Positions 27,601 through 38,671 of a stretch of 64,000 nt of DNA are shown in pieces. Positions within the stretch are counted from its first letter, which is position 1. Every line of letters starts with the position of its first letter. The translations under genes and the position numbers were made by a program. The notes beneath the pieces are model-generated. The model saw only the letters and a list, made by a program, of their open reading frames with translations. It had not been told where the DNA came from and ran no database searches. The stretch comes from Lactobacillus sp. ESL0684 (GTDB taxonomy: Bacteria; Bacillota; Bacilli; Lactobacillales; Lactobacillaceae). The stretch lies in NCBI RefSeq assembly GCF_029392675.1, contig NZ_CP113941.1, positions 1,531,001-1,595,000 on the forward strand. Direction: 5' to 3'.

Positions 27601-30600
27601 TATAGCTGGCTGAGGTTGAACTATTCTGTTCTACTGCTGTCGATCCTGACTCACTAACCACTGTACTGTAGCTAACTGACTTCGATACTTCCGTTGAAGC
27701 CGATTCACTAACTACCGTACTGTAACTTACTGATGTTGAGTCATTATGCGAAGTTTCCGTTGAAACCGAGTCGGAGACTACTGTACTGTAGCTTTCCGAG
27801 GTTGAACTATTCTGCTCTACTTCTGTCGAAGCTGACTCACTAACCACTGTACTGTAGCTGACTGACTTCGATACTTCTGTCGAAGCTGATTCACTGACTA
27901 CCGTGCTGTAGCTGGCCGAGGTTGAACTATTTTGCTCTACTGCTGTCGAGCCTGACTCACTAACCACTGTGCTGTAGCTAACCGACTTCGATACTTCTGT
28001 CGAAGCTGATTCACTTACTACCGTGCTGTAGCTGGCCGAGGTTGAACTATTCTGCTCTACTGCTGTCGAGCCTGATTCACTAACCACTGTACTGTAGCTG
28101 ACTGACTTCGATACTTCCGTTGAAGCTGACTCACTAACTACCGTGCTGTAGCTGGCCGAGGTTGAACTATTCTGCTCTACTGCTGTCGATCCTGACTCAC
28201 TAACCACTGTACTGTAGCTGACTGACTTCGATACTTCCGTCGAAGCTGATTCACTGACTACCGTGCTGTAACTTACTGAGGTTGAGTCATTATGCGAAGT
28301 TTCCGTTGAAACCGAGTCGGAGACTACTGTACTGTAGCTTTCCGAAGTAGAACTATTCTGCTCTACTGCTGTCGAGCCTGATTCACTAACCACTGTACTG
28401 TAGCTGACTGACTTCGATACTTCCGTTGAAGCTGACTCACTAACTACCGTGCTGTAGCTGACTGACTTCGATACTTCTGTCGAAGCTGATTCACTTACTA
28501 CCGTGCTGTAGCTGGCCGAGGTTGAACTATTCTGCTCTACTGCTGTCGAGCCTGACTCACTAACTACTGTACTGTAGCTGACTGACTTCGATACTTCTGT
28601 CGAAGCTGATTCACTGACTACCGTGCTGTAGCTTTCCGATGTTGAACTATTCTGCTCTACTGCTGTCGAGCCTGACTCACTAACCACTGTACTGTAGCTG
28701 ACCGACTTCGATACTTCTGTCGAAGCTGATTCACTAACTACCGTACTGTAACTAACTGATGTTGAGTCATTATGCGAAGTTTCCGTTGAAACCGAGTCGG
28801 AGACTACTGTACTGTAGCTTTCCGAAGTAGAACTATTCTGCTCTACTGCTGTCGAGCCTGACTCACTAACCACTGTACTGTAGCTGACTGACTTCGATAC
28901 TTCCGTTGAAGCTGATTCACTAACTACCGTGCTGTAGCTTTCCGAAGTAGAACTATTCTGTTCTACTGCTGTCGATCCTGACTCACTAACCACTGTACTG
29001 TAGCTGACTGACTTCGATACTTCCGTCGAAGCTGATTCACTGACTACCGTGCTGTAACTTACTGAGGTTGAGTCATTATGCGAAGTTTCCGTTGAAACCG
29101 AGTCGGAGACTACTGTACTGTAGCTTTCCGAAGTAGAACTATTCTGCTCTACTGCTGTCGAGCCTGACTCACTAACCACTGTACTGTAGCTGACTGACTT
29201 CGATACTTCTGTCGAAGCTGATTCACTAATTACCGTACTGTAGCTTTCCGAAGTAGAACTATTTTGCTCTACTGCTGTCGAGCCTGATTCACTAACCACT
29301 GTACTGTAGCTAACTGACTTCGATACTTCCGTTGAAGCTGATTCACTGACTACCGTGCTGTAGCTTTCCGAGGTTGAACTATTCTGCTCTACTGCTGTCG
29401 AGCCTGACTCACTAACTACTGTGCTGTAACTGACTGACTTCGATACTTCCGTTGAAGCTGATTCACTGACTACCGTGCTGTAGCTTTCCGAAGTAGAGCT
29501 ATTCTGCTCTACTGCTGTCGATCCTGACTCACTAACTACCGTACTGTAGCTAACTGACTTCGATACTTCTGTCGAAGCCGATTCACTGACTACCGTGCTG
29601 TAGCTGGCCGAGGTTGAACTATTCTGCTCTACTGCTGTCGATCCTGACTCACTAACCACTGTACTGTAACTAACTGACTTCGATACTTCTGTCGAAGCTG
29701 ATTCACTAACTACCGTACTGTAGCTGACTGAGGTTGAGTCATTAAGCGAAGTTTCCGTTGAAACCGAGTCGGAGACTACTGTACTGTAGCTTTCCGAGGT
29801 TGAACTATTCTGCTCTACTGCTGTTGATCCTGACTCACTAACCACTGTACTGTAGCTGACTGACTTCGATACTTCTGTCGAAGCTGATTCACTAATTACC
29901 GTACTATAGCTGGCTGAGGTTGAACTATTCTGCTCTACTGCTGTCGAGCCTGATTCACTAACCACTGTACTGTAGCTGACTGACTTCGATACTTCCGTTG
30001 AAGCTGACTCACTAACTACCGTGCTGTAGCTGGCCGAGGTTGAACTATTCTGTTCTACTGCTGTCGAGCCTGACTCACTAACTACTGTACTGTAACTTAC
30101 TGACTTCGATACTTCTGTTGAAGCCGATTCGCTAACTTCTGTACTAAAGCTCGTCGACTTCGAAGCATTCGACTGATCGACCTGCGATTGCGACATCAAT
30201 GAGTTATCCTTGATCAAGCTGACAATTGCCGACTTAACCTGCTCATAGGATGCACTACTGCGCTGCGAATCAACTTGTGCCCAACTCTTAGAAGCTGCCA
30301 GCGAATTCGATGTCGAAGCACTCAGGCGGTTAGAGCCTTGATCTTCAGCAAACGATTGACTAGCACTCAGTCTGGCACTCTCTGAAAAACTATCCTCTTC
30401 AGCTGCAGCCTGTGAACTAGCCTGTTGGCTGTCCTTAACTGGCTTAAGGGTTGACTCAAGCGCCGATTGTGAATCATTCATGCTATCAGACAGCGAATCT
30501 TTATTAGCACTATCAGCCGCATCCAGATAACTATTATTGGCACTCGACGCATCGGCATGCATATCAGAGTTACTGTTACTCAGTTCGTTATATTGCGATG

Positions 30601-32032
30601 AAGCCGATTGATATTCGTTACTAGTAATAAATGATGCCGAAAGACTGGCACCAGACAGACTAAGTAAAAGCGAATCCTTGAGCGAATTACTCGTTGATAG
30701 CGACTCACTAATACTCGACATATCTGCCTCAACACTCGCCAAGGCTGCGGATACAGCACTAGCTGATTGTGCAGCATCGTCCTCTGCTTGCTTGCTAGAG
30801 GAATCTAGCCAATCCTGCAACATGCTGGAAGCCGCACTACTCTTGCTAGCATCATTAGAAGCTGCAAGAACTGCGGAAGCAGAAGCATTAGAAACTTTAT
30901 CTTCGAATTCACTTAAGCTACTATTAGCCGAAACAATTTCACTTGTGCTGGCTGATTGTGATTCCTGACTCTTCAGGCTCTGACTATCGTGCAGACTCAC
31001 CTGTGTAGAAACCGAAGTACTCTGATCCACATCGCTATAACTAGCAGCAACTGCTTCACTAACGGCATTGCTGACCGAGTTACTATGTGACTCATTCTGT
31101 GCTACATTTGTGGAGTGTTGACTATTAAGATGTGAATTACCAGAGAGACTGGTAGAAGCAGAAGTACTAGCACTCTTTGAACCTTCGTTAGATACACTCT
31201 TACTATTAACAGCAATTAAAGCATCAGAATTAGAACGCGAATCACTATCATTATCTGCAATCGTTTGACTTAAGCTCGAGCCGATTGTATTAGCTTGTCC
31301 ATTATGCATCGAGTTAAGCAATTGACTAAAAAATAAACTTTGACTGGTTGCTGCATTAATATTAGACACACTAGCAGCCCACTCAGCTAAACTGGTGGAA
31401 TCAGACAAGTACTTACTGGAATCGTGATTATTAGCCAAGCTGGCAGCTAACGAATTAGAAACATTCTCATTGAGCTTTGAATCATTCGCGCTAGCGTTAG
31501 TAAAGTCACTCGCTAGTGAATTACCAGTTGAAACATAATTAACCTTAGAATCTGACTTAGCTTTTAAACTTTGCTTAGAAGTCGCTGAAACTTCTGACTT
31601 AACCTGTGGCTTAGTCTTAGAAGCAGATTCATCTGTCCATTGATTATCATCAGCTAGCGACATCAAAGCTGCTTTAACTGACTGTCCACTAGCATTCAAG
31701 GTTTTCTTCTGACTTAGACCAGCTGCCGTTGCAGCTGACACACTTCCCGGCTTACTAGTAGTCTGCGAGGTCGTTAGTGACTTAGCAGTCTCAGAAGCTG
31801 GAATTGCGGCTGACTCAGCATTAACTAATAAATGCTTGTTTTGGGTTAATTTAACTTTGGGAACATTAGTTGCTGCCCGCGCGGTTTGCGGCGCGCTAAG
31901 CAAGCCGCCTAATAGCCCTCCTATTCCGGCAGTCCCAGCTGCCATAAGATTACGTCTGAACGCCTTGGCTTTTTCGTTTTGTTCTTCCTTTTGCCCAGTT
32001 TGCGTTTCAGTTCCACTATTTGAACTCTTCAT
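18675..32032 (-). CDS. Serine-rich repeat glycoprotein adhesin with SLAP anchor, one-base frameshift
   Basis: Two abutting frames (to 25556 and from 25586) become one gene of about 4452 codons if one T is restored near 25629. Residues 1-53 are an accessory-Sec-type signal with a glycine-rich core (AAGTAGIGGLLGGLLSAPQ, cleavage ARA-A). Residues 54-about 640 are serine-rich but irregular, and no folded ligand-binding domain is evident. Next come about 3600 residues of repeats built from an 18-residue unit (STVVSESASTEVSKSVSY) and 22-residue units (STVVSESGSTAVEQNS plus STSASY). The C-terminus has a linker and three SLAP-type repeats (HNAYVYNKSGKR...YVAAGNF), binding wall polymers non-covalently in place of LPXTG. 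Substrate of the neighbouring GtfA/B and SecA2/Y2. AGGTGA precedes the ATG. Confidence 0.9.
18678..19215 (-). other. Three C-terminal SLAP (S-layer-type) cell-wall-binding repeats
   Basis: Three copies of roughly 58 residues: LVHNAYVYNKSGKR, LHHNAYVYDKNGKR and LKHNAYIYDKHGKR each open a unit. Each ends in Y-V/L-A-A-G-N or YVLAKNF with Y/F-x-I-x-N/H-x-x-Y in between. This is the pattern of the SLAP domain (PF03217) of Lactobacillus S-layer and S-layer-associated proteins, strongly basic and lysine-rich. Confidence 0.88.
23473..26040 (-). repeat. Higher-order tandem duplication inside the SRRP repeats, period 1344 bp
   Basis: Bases from about 23473 to 24700 recur essentially unchanged about 1344 bases further on (for example GGCCGACGTA at 23511 and 24855), with the copy ending near 26040. 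The period is 448 codons. A single T is missing in the second copy near 25629, after which the offset becomes 1343. Confidence 0.8.
25621..25640 (-). other. One-base deletion breaking the SRRP reading frame
   Basis: The sequence reads GAAGCTGATCACTGACTACC here, whereas the duplicate 1344 bases away (around 24277-24296) and other repeats read GAAGCTGATTCACTGACTACC. The lost T ends the upstream frame at 25556 with an arginine-rich out-of-frame tail. All sequence beyond stays open in the correct frame to 18675. Confidence 0.85.
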
Positions 32033-32133
32033 TTGCTTTCACCTGTAATTATGTCACTGTCGTGTTGATCGTCATTAAATGCAAAAAGAGCAGACCCAAC
32101 CTAAGTTGAATCCCTTCTTCTTGCTAGTTATCT

Positions 32134-35100
32134 TTAGCCTTGTTCCGGTTCTGCCATTGCCATTATATCGTCAAAAGTCTGAATAATTTCATCAATCATT
32201 GATTGTGAAATCTCTCCTGGATTATTATTGATTTGATTAGTAGCATCAGCCAAAGCAGAAAACAGTCTCTGAAGCAAGTTTCCTCTTTGACTAACTGTTA
32301 AATTAGGGTAAGCAGTACTCAGCTTCATGTAATCTTTTTGCCACTCTACATTGATAGTTTGAATAGCAGCTGGTTTAGTGGTGGTCATTTCAGGAACATC
32401 AACTGGACTATAAGCTGCAATTGCCTTAATGCCAGCGTCATAAGCTCGCTTTACACCTTTAATATCTTTTGCAACAGTAATTTCATTTTGCGAAGTAGCT
32501 ACCATAAAACTCAAATCTGCTTGATGACTAGCTTTATCTTTATCACTACTATGATCGTTGTCTAACCAATTAGTTGCCTTAGCTTGCAATTGATTCTCAA
32601 AATACATCCGATAGGCATTTAACAGTTGCTTTTCATAGCTATTACGATCTTGATTGATATAACTATTATCATCTTTACTATCAAGTTGACCGCGGTCATA
32701 ATCTGTATCAATTATCGCTTTACCATCTACTAACAATTGGTTGACTTGTGTGCGTGTTGCTTCGTCAAGCTCACTATCTGGGACAGTCTGTTTGCAAATA
32801 TTGGCATAAGCTTGTAGTTCTGCCTTAGCACCCTCGTGGTTGAACTTATCAATCGCTTGAGACTTAGCGGCGTTCATAGCATCAATCAAGGTAGCACCAT
32901 CAATCGTGGCATTGGCAGCTTCTGCTACGGCATCAATGCGATCCAGATATTCTGTTTGGTCAGCTACCGTTAAGCCTGATGCTCTTACCCGCCTCTTAGC
33001 ACCTTCAAGTGCTGTCTGCAGCTTCTGCTTAAGTTTCTGCTTAGTACTATCTAAGTTATTAGCATCATCAACTGCGGATTGGATGTCACCAAGTCCATTA
33101 TTATAGATTTGCTTAATTGCATCTTGCTGATCTTGTGCATTATCCTTATCAGTATCTTGGTAATTTACCGTATTAATACTGTCTTTAGCATCTGATAGCG
33201 TATCATTTACTACGGTATGAGCTTTATTCTTATCATCAGGACTTAGATTTGCATTGTTATCGATTGTAGTATTGGCGGTGTCTGCAGCAGTGCCCAATAA
33301 TTCCTTGGCTTTCGTTGCTTCGGTATCAATAATAGTGTCTAAGCCATTGGTAAGTGCTGTATCAATTCCGCTAGTGTTAGTTGCTGAGCCGATATCGTTA
33401 AGCGCAGCAGTTTCAGCATCATCAATCGTCTTGGCAGCATCACTGCCTTTATCTAGACTTAAGTCTCCGCGAGCCTTATCAGCGGCTGCCGTGATAATAT
33501 CCTTGGCATTCTGTTTGCGCTCTGCAATTACATTAGGATCATTGTCAAGGATCGGCTCAATTACACTGTGATCATTATTAGTTAAGGCTGTATCCAAGGC
33601 TGCAAGGGCCGCAAGAGCATCGTTCTTGTCCTTTTCAACAGTAGCTGAGGTTGTATCGCCATCAATCTTGTTGTTGGCAGTAGTAACAATGTCCTTAATG
33701 TGATCCTTGATTGCTTGTTTTTCCGTTTCCGTGTACGGTGTGCCATCTTCATGGGTAGCGTTAGCTAGCGCTTGATCAACGTGTTCTGTGACTTCGTCAC
33801 CCTTGTTGGTAACTTGATCTTTAGCTTGCCCCTTATCAAAGGCTAACTTAATGGTATCTTGCTTGCCTGTGACGTTGTCCTCTGTGGCATCTGCTGTATC
33901 AACAGCAATAATCTCGTCCCTAGCCTTTTGACCAGCCTCAGTGGTACTTAATAAACCGACTGCGGTGTCTTTTTCAGCAGCAACAACTTCGCCTAAGCCA
34001 GTATTCTTATCAGTTTCGATCAGATTATTTTTGGTTTCCTGATCAATTCTGTCTAGTGCAGCCTCTTCAGCAGCATCAATTTGCATTGAATTATTATTGC
34101 CGGTTACACCTAAGTCCTCGCGGGCCCTGTCAGCTGCATTACTGATGGCAGTCTTAGCTGCCTGTTTATCCGCACGTTCTTTTTGTACATTTGCATCATT
34201 GTCAAGGATTGGGTTGATTACTGTTTCACTACCTTGATCACAAGCATTCTTAATCTTATTGATTGCGGCAATGGCATCAGCTTTAGCTTTATTTACACTA
34301 CCTGCTTCATTAGCAGCAGTGCCAACAATAGTAGCATTATCAATTGTGCCAGAGGTTGATCCAGCTCCATTAGCCTTATCGATTTCCTTTTTAATGGCAT
34401 CTTTAATGGCTTGTTTTTCAACGTCAGTGTAAGGTAAGCCGTTTTTATGATTGGTTAGCTTGTCAACAGAAGTATTAGCTGCGTCACCTGCTGCAATCAC
34501 GTCTTTTTTAGCTTGGGTCTTAGCAGCATCTAAGTCTAATAGATTAATTGCAGTATTATAAAGATCCCGAATCTTATTTTGTTTCTCTGTAATGGTATCT
34601 TTATTAGCGCCAACACTACTTACCTCGCTGTTAATTCTATTCTTGAGGTTCAATACTTCGGCTTTAACAGCAGCACTCGTATCGGGTTTAGTCTTGTTAG
34701 TAAGCTGATCCTTAGCAGCTTGCTTTTCTTTCAAGACTAACTGTTGCAAGCCCTTATTAAGTGCCGTTTCAATCGCTGCATCATCAGCTGCATTGTCAAT
34801 TGCAGCCAGTGCGTTTTCTTTAGCACTAGCAACCTCATTTTTATTACTATCTCCACCGATATCAGTGAGGGCTTTGTCAGCAGCTTTTTCAATTGTTTGT
34901 TTGGCAGCAGCTCGGTTAATCATCGTTTGACCGGCTTTTTCTGCAGCACCGATCGCTTCTTTACCAGATGCATTGTCAATTGCAGCGTTAGCAGCGGCAA
35001 TAGTGTCAGCTAAGTCAGCATTATCCTTGTAGTGGTTAGTAATCGTGAAACCATCTAAGAGAGACTTATTACTACTATGGAACATCTGATCAATCGTCTT

Positions 35101-38100
35101 GTTAGTGCGATTATTCAATTCTGTGATAGCATCATCGCCGTTAGTGCCATCAATACCATAAATTGAAGTAGCAGGATCATAATTGGGAGCTCCTGAATGA
35201 GCAGTAGCTACATTATAGGCATTGTTAATTGCTGATATGTAGCTGGCTTGGTCAGCATCTGATAATTTTGAACCATGAACCATACTGATGGCTGCAACAT
35301 AAGCATCGTGCAGTAAGCCCTCAGCATCTTTTTGCGCATCACCAAAATTCTTCTTCTGCAAGTCAACCAGTACCGGTCGCTTATCAGGATCATCAGCAGG
35401 TAAATTCAAAGTTGCTGGATCGTAATCAACGAAGTTCGCATGTGGGGTTAACTCAACTTTTGCACCTGGGTTAAGTTGGTTTACTTTTTCTTTTGGAATA
35501 TTGAATGTAAACCGACCATTGCCATCAGCCTGAGCCGTAAATGTTGTTGGCAACTTATCAGGAGTAGTATCGGGGATCCAATTTGAACCTGAAGGTACCA
35601 CAGCATTAGTATCTCCATAAGGATTAGGAACACCAGCATCAATTAATGTTTGCCCATCAAGACTAGAACCATCACTAACAAACTTAGCAGTAACATAGGC
35701 ATCAGTACCACCAGGCAAGATTTTACTGAACAATCTATCACTAGCTGGTCCATCTTTTAGTTGGTCATAGTTATCTATTTGACCAGTGACCGTTCTAGAA
35801 CCATCTGCATTAACCGTAACTTTAGTATTGCTGATATCCAAGAAGCCCTCTGGGTTAGCTGGGATAAAGTGAACATTGTTATATCCCGGATTATTCGGAT
35901 TAGAGAAGGCATTTTGAATAATTGTCGGGAAGATAACATTAAACTTAGTTTCAGCATCAACCATTCCCTGAAGTGTTGGCAGCAACTGACTGACATCAGG
36001 TTGTCCCTGAGCATCATTTAAGTTAAAGGCAGCTGCTAGAATAGCTGGTAATTGTTGATACTCTGGCTTTTTAAAGTCAGTTTCCATAGTATCCAGCATT
36101 CCTTGATTCAGCGTTTTGTTACCATTCAAGAGTTCAATCTTTTGAACACCAATTGTCTGTTTTCCACCAATTGTTGTCTTCTTAACGTTCAGGAAGTGGA
36201 ATGGTGGCAGTGTAATCTCTGTGTCACCAAACTCAAACTTTTGCCGCACGTTGGTAATATCGATTTCATTAGTACCAATGATACTGGTTTTGTCATTGGT
36301 ATTATTATGTGCATCTAGGATTAGGCTCTGTGGGTTGTTAACTGTTAATACGGCACTACTAGTAACATCAACTAGTGTTACCGCACCAGTACCGTCGTTG
36401 ACAGTCAGATTCAAGCTACCTCCATCAAGGTTCGCATTCTTACCAATCAGCAGCAGAGTTCCACCATAATTACCCATATTGTTACCAATAACATTGAATT
36501 CAGAGTTACGTCCTACAAAGAGATTACCACCATCGTAAATTAAGTTATTAGCTGGTGAATCTTTTCTGCTAGAATCTGAAATATTACCATTAGTGTTTAC
36601 ATTAACAATACCACCATTCGTTACACGAAAATCAGCAGAGGGATCATCCAATACAATAGCTTTAGTACGATGATTATCAAGAGCAGCCTTAGCATTATAA
36701 TCATTCGTTACATAGTTACCATCAGTGTCAAAGTGTCCACCAGTATTTATGTTAAGCGTTCCCTGAACATTCACCTTCGCACTCTTATAGATAATTAAGC
36801 CATGACCAATATCAGTATTTTGAGCACCGAATGCAGTACCAGGCTCTTGAGGATCACTTCTTGGATTCAATGTAACGTTGGCTCCAGGCTTAACGATAAC
36901 CTGATTAGGATTAGCATCAGTTCCACTATACATCTCAATCACATTACCAATATAAGTCGAACCTGTGAAGTCACAGCCTTTTTCGAAGATTAACTGACCT
37001 CCCTGATTGTTAAATTCAAATAATTGTTGTTTACCAGTGTCTTGAGTATCTGCGGCCTCGATATTTCCAGTTTTTGTGTTCAATGCTTGATAGTTTAAAA
37101 CCGTTTTAGCATTATTTTTACCATAAAAATGAACCGCCGTATTTTTACCAACATACAACATTTGTGAGCCAGTATAATTAACGTTATAGAACGAAATACT
37201 TGATGAATCGAGATAATTTGAATTAGCAACACCAAACCAAGTACGACCATATAAATCTAAGTTTTGGTAAGTTATATCCATTGGGGTATGTTTATACTTA
37301 TCCATATACTGTCCAAGTTCTCGACTTTGAAAATCAATCTTTTTCCGATTGCTATTTGGATCATTAGGGTCTGAGTCCTTAGCTTTAATCAATAACTTGC
37401 GTGGCTTATAATGCAGCCTAATCATACCACTAGCTGTTCCCCACGGAAATACAATGTCATTTGCTACAACAATAGTACTGATATCATCATTCCACAATGC
37501 ATCAATCAAATCCTGATAGTCAGATACTTCAACTTCACTATCAGTAGTTTGAGAAATATAACTGTCTAATCTAACTTTATCATTGCTACTAGCAGCATCA
37601 GGAGTCTGGTCTACTACTTTTTTGACATTTACATTAGTATTCTCATCTTCTTTAGTAACTAACTCTCCGTTAGCTATATCCGCATCAGTTTCATTCGGCT
37701 TTTGCTCTGGCTTAGTTGTTGCCGGTTGATTCTCAGCGCTTCCATCAGCGGCAGAATTTGCTGGGCTTTCTGGCTGATTACTTGGCGCATTATTTGGTTT
37801 TGTATCAGGCTGCGGCTCTGCGGTTTGATCAGAGTTAGCTGATTGGTCTGGCTTGGCAGCAGACTGGTTGTCGTCATTAGCCACCTGTTCATCGCCGCCG
37901 CGCAGGAATTTAGCTAATCCTTTATATGTAGATAGGTCAGGCTTAGCTGTGTCCTTTTTTGGCGTGGCTTCCTGCTCTGGTGCTTGACCTTGGTCAGCTT
38001 TGCTAACAGTTGCACTATTTTGTGCAGTTGGCTCCACCGTATCAGCTTTGATAGTTTGTGAATTCACGCCCAAGAAAGTGAATCCAAGAAGTACAGAAGC

Positions 38101-38196
38101 TGCACCTATACTTAATTTACGAATAGAGAAGCGTTCTTGTTTGGACTGCATCTCCATCTTGCGTAACCTTTCACTAAAATTGTTTTTTCCTAGCAT
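32134..38196 (-). CDS. YSIRK surface adhesin with pectate-lyase-like domain and helical repeats
   Basis: 2020 residues. A YSIRK-type signal (FSIRKLSIGAASVLLGFTFLGV, cleavage near residue 51) is followed by a Gln/Pro/Asp-rich linker to about 205. Residues about 210-640 (VSDYQDLIDALWNDDISTIVVANDIVFPW..., many N-G-G and N-x-N turns) resemble the pectate-lyase-like adhesive domain of lactobacilli, a right-handed beta helix without evidence of enzyme activity. From about 950 to 1900 come charged alpha-helical repeats of roughly 75-90 residues with motifs such as YTETEKQAIKDHIKD and AADKARGDL, like DUF1542. It ends EPEQG with no LPXTG or membrane anchor. GGGGAG precedes the ATG. Divides SRRP from the duplicated region; probably an adhesin. 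Confidence 0.8.
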   Translation of the reverse strand: MLGKNNFSERLRKMEMQSKQERFSIRKLSIGAASVLLGFTFLGVNSQTIKADTVEPTAQNSATVSKADQGQAPEQEATPKKDTAKPDLSTYKGLAKFLRGGDEQVANDDNQSAAKPDQSANSDQTAEPQPDTKPNNAPSNQPESPANSAADGSAENQPATTKPEQKPNETDADIANGELVTKEDENTNVNVKKVVDQTPDAASSNDKVRLDSYISQTTDSEVEVSDYQDLIDALWNDDISTIVVANDIVFPWGTASGMIRLHYKPRKLLIKAKDSDPNDPNSNRKKIDFQSRELGQYMDKYKHTPMDITYQNLDLYGRTWFGVANSNYLDSSSISFYNVNYTGSQMLYVGKNTAVHFYGKNNAKTVLNYQALNTKTGNIEAADTQDTGKQQLFEFNNQGGQLIFEKGCDFTGSTYIGNVIEMYSGTDANPNQVIVKPGANVTLNPRSDPQEPGTAFGAQNTDIGHGLIIYKSAKVNVQGTLNINTGGHFDTDGNYVTNDYNAKAALDNHRTKAIVLDDPSADFRVTNGGIVNVNTNGNISDSSRKDSPANNLIYDGGNLFVGRNSEFNVIGNNMGNYGGTLLLIGKNANLDGGSLNLTVNDGTGAVTLVDVTSSAVLTVNNPQSLILDAHNNTNDKTSIIGTNEIDITNVRQKFEFGDTEITLPPFHFLNVKKTTIGGKQTIGVQKIELLNGNKTLNQGMLDTMETDFKKPEYQQLPAILAAAFNLNDAQGQPDVSQLLPTLQGMVDAETKFNVIFPTIIQNAFSNPNNPGYNNVHFIPANPEGFLDISNTKVTVNADGSRTVTGQIDNYDQLKDGPASDRLFSKILPGGTDAYVTAKFVSDGSSLDGQTLIDAGVPNPYGDTNAVVPSGSNWIPDTTPDKLPTTFTAQADGNGRFTFNIPKEKVNQLNPGAKVELTPHANFVDYDPATLNLPADDPDKRPVLVDLQKKNFGDAQKDAEGLLHDAYVAAISMVHGSKLSDADQASYISAINNAYNVATAHSGAPNYDPATSIYGIDGTNGDDAITELNNRTNKTIDQMFHSSNKSLLDGFTITNHYKDNADLADTIAAANAAIDNASGKEAIGAAEKAGQTMINRAAAKQTIEKAADKALTDIGGDSNKNEVASAKENALAAIDNAADDAAIETALNKGLQQLVLKEKQAAKDQLTNKTKPDTSAAVKAEVLNLKNRINSEVSSVGANKDTITEKQNKIRDLYNTAINLLDLDAAKTQAKKDVIAAGDAANTSVDKLTNHKNGLPYTDVEKQAIKDAIKKEIDKANGAGSTSGTIDNATIVGTAANEAGSVNKAKADAIAAINKIKNACDQGSETVINPILDNDANVQKERADKQAAKTAISNAADRAREDLGVTGNNNSMQIDAAEEAALDRIDQETKNNLIETDKNTGLGEVVAAEKDTAVGLLSTTEAGQKARDEIIAVDTADATEDNVTGKQDTIKLAFDKGQAKDQVTNKGDEVTEHVDQALANATHEDGTPYTETEKQAIKDHIKDIVTTANNKIDGDTTSATVEKDKNDALAALAALDTALTNNDHSVIEPILDNDPNVIAERKQNAKDIITAAADKARGDLSLDKGSDAAKTIDDAETAALNDIGSATNTSGIDTALTNGLDTIIDTEATKAKELLGTAADTANTTIDNNANLSPDDKNKAHTVVNDTLSDAKDSINTVNYQDTDKDNAQDQQDAIKQIYNNGLGDIQSAVDDANNLDSTKQKLKQKLQTALEGAKRRVRASGLTVADQTEYLDRIDAVAEAANATIDGATLIDAMNAAKSQAIDKFNHEGAKAELQAYANICKQTVPDSELDEATRTQVNQLLVDGKAIIDTDYDRGQLDSKDDNSYINQDRNSYEKQLLNAYRMYFENQLQAKATNWLDNDHSSDKDKASHQADLSFMVATSQNEITVAKDIKGVKRAYDAGIKAIAAYSPVDVPEMTTTKPAAIQTINVEWQKDYMKLSTAYPNLTVSQRGNLLQRLFSALADATNQINNNPGEISQSMIDEIIQTFDDIMAMAEPEQG

Positions 38197-38671
38197 ATTT
38201 TTCTCCCCAAAATAATGTTTACTAACAGTATTTTAAGACCTATACGCACAAATGTAAATATAAATTAAGAAATTAATTCCCCTTATTTTAATAACTATTA
38301 CATGAAATAGTATGATTTGTTTCACAATAAAATAACCATAATTATAAAATTATAGCTTATATTTAAGCGTTATGGCATTATAAATAACAATAACATTTTG
38401 GATAAATTTAATAATTAAATAATTAATTCTATTTTTTACTAATTATAAATTTTTTTGAAAAAATATATTCTTCTCAAAATAAAGATATACAATAACTGCA
38501 AAACTTCCGGATAAGCTAGACCAATTATCGCTATATACTACAGTAGTTTTTTCCTTATCCAATGCTTATTGTCATTGGATAATACCTTAAAGGTTGAACT
38601 ATAAAAAAGTTTAGTATGCCTGAATCTTTTCGATAAGTTTTGCACATAACAGCACTTTAGCTTGGCAAAAC
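38197..38671. other. AT-rich intergenic region without gene
   Basis: About 475 bases upstream of the adhesin gene, very AT-rich, with no convincing coding frame. Presumably it holds the adhesin promoter. It ends where a copied segment of the LRR-gene 3' end begins. Confidence 0.6.

Larger units (their letters stand above)
19340..30135 (-). repeat. Serine-rich repeat region encoding glycosylation substrate
   Basis: About 10.8 kb of degenerate 54- and 66-bp repeats in one frame, encoding alternating motifs of the type STVVSESASTEVSKSVSY and longer EQNSSTS, SQNSRASAS or SHNESTSKS variants. Ser and Thr exceed half of all residues. The half nearest the N-terminus is dominated by EQNSSTS units, the half nearest the anchor by SQNSRASASYSTL and SHNESTSKS units, suggesting local expansion and homogenisation. 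Confidence 0.95.

Noticed and set aside
19340-30135. Short direct repeats reminiscent of a CRISPR array
   Set aside because: Repeat units abut without unique spacers, keep an open reading frame for kilobases and encode Ser-rich glycosylation motifs.
31940-31960. RRNLM in the SRRP signal read as a Tat export motif
   Set aside because: The hydrophobic core is long and glycine-rich as in accessory Sec signals, a complete SecA2/SecY2 system is adjacent, and lactobacilli normally lack Tat.
32338-38215. Plus-strand ORFs opposite the 2020-aa adhesin
   Set aside because: Complement of a long repetitive gene; no ribosome-binding sites, no conserved start and no operon context.
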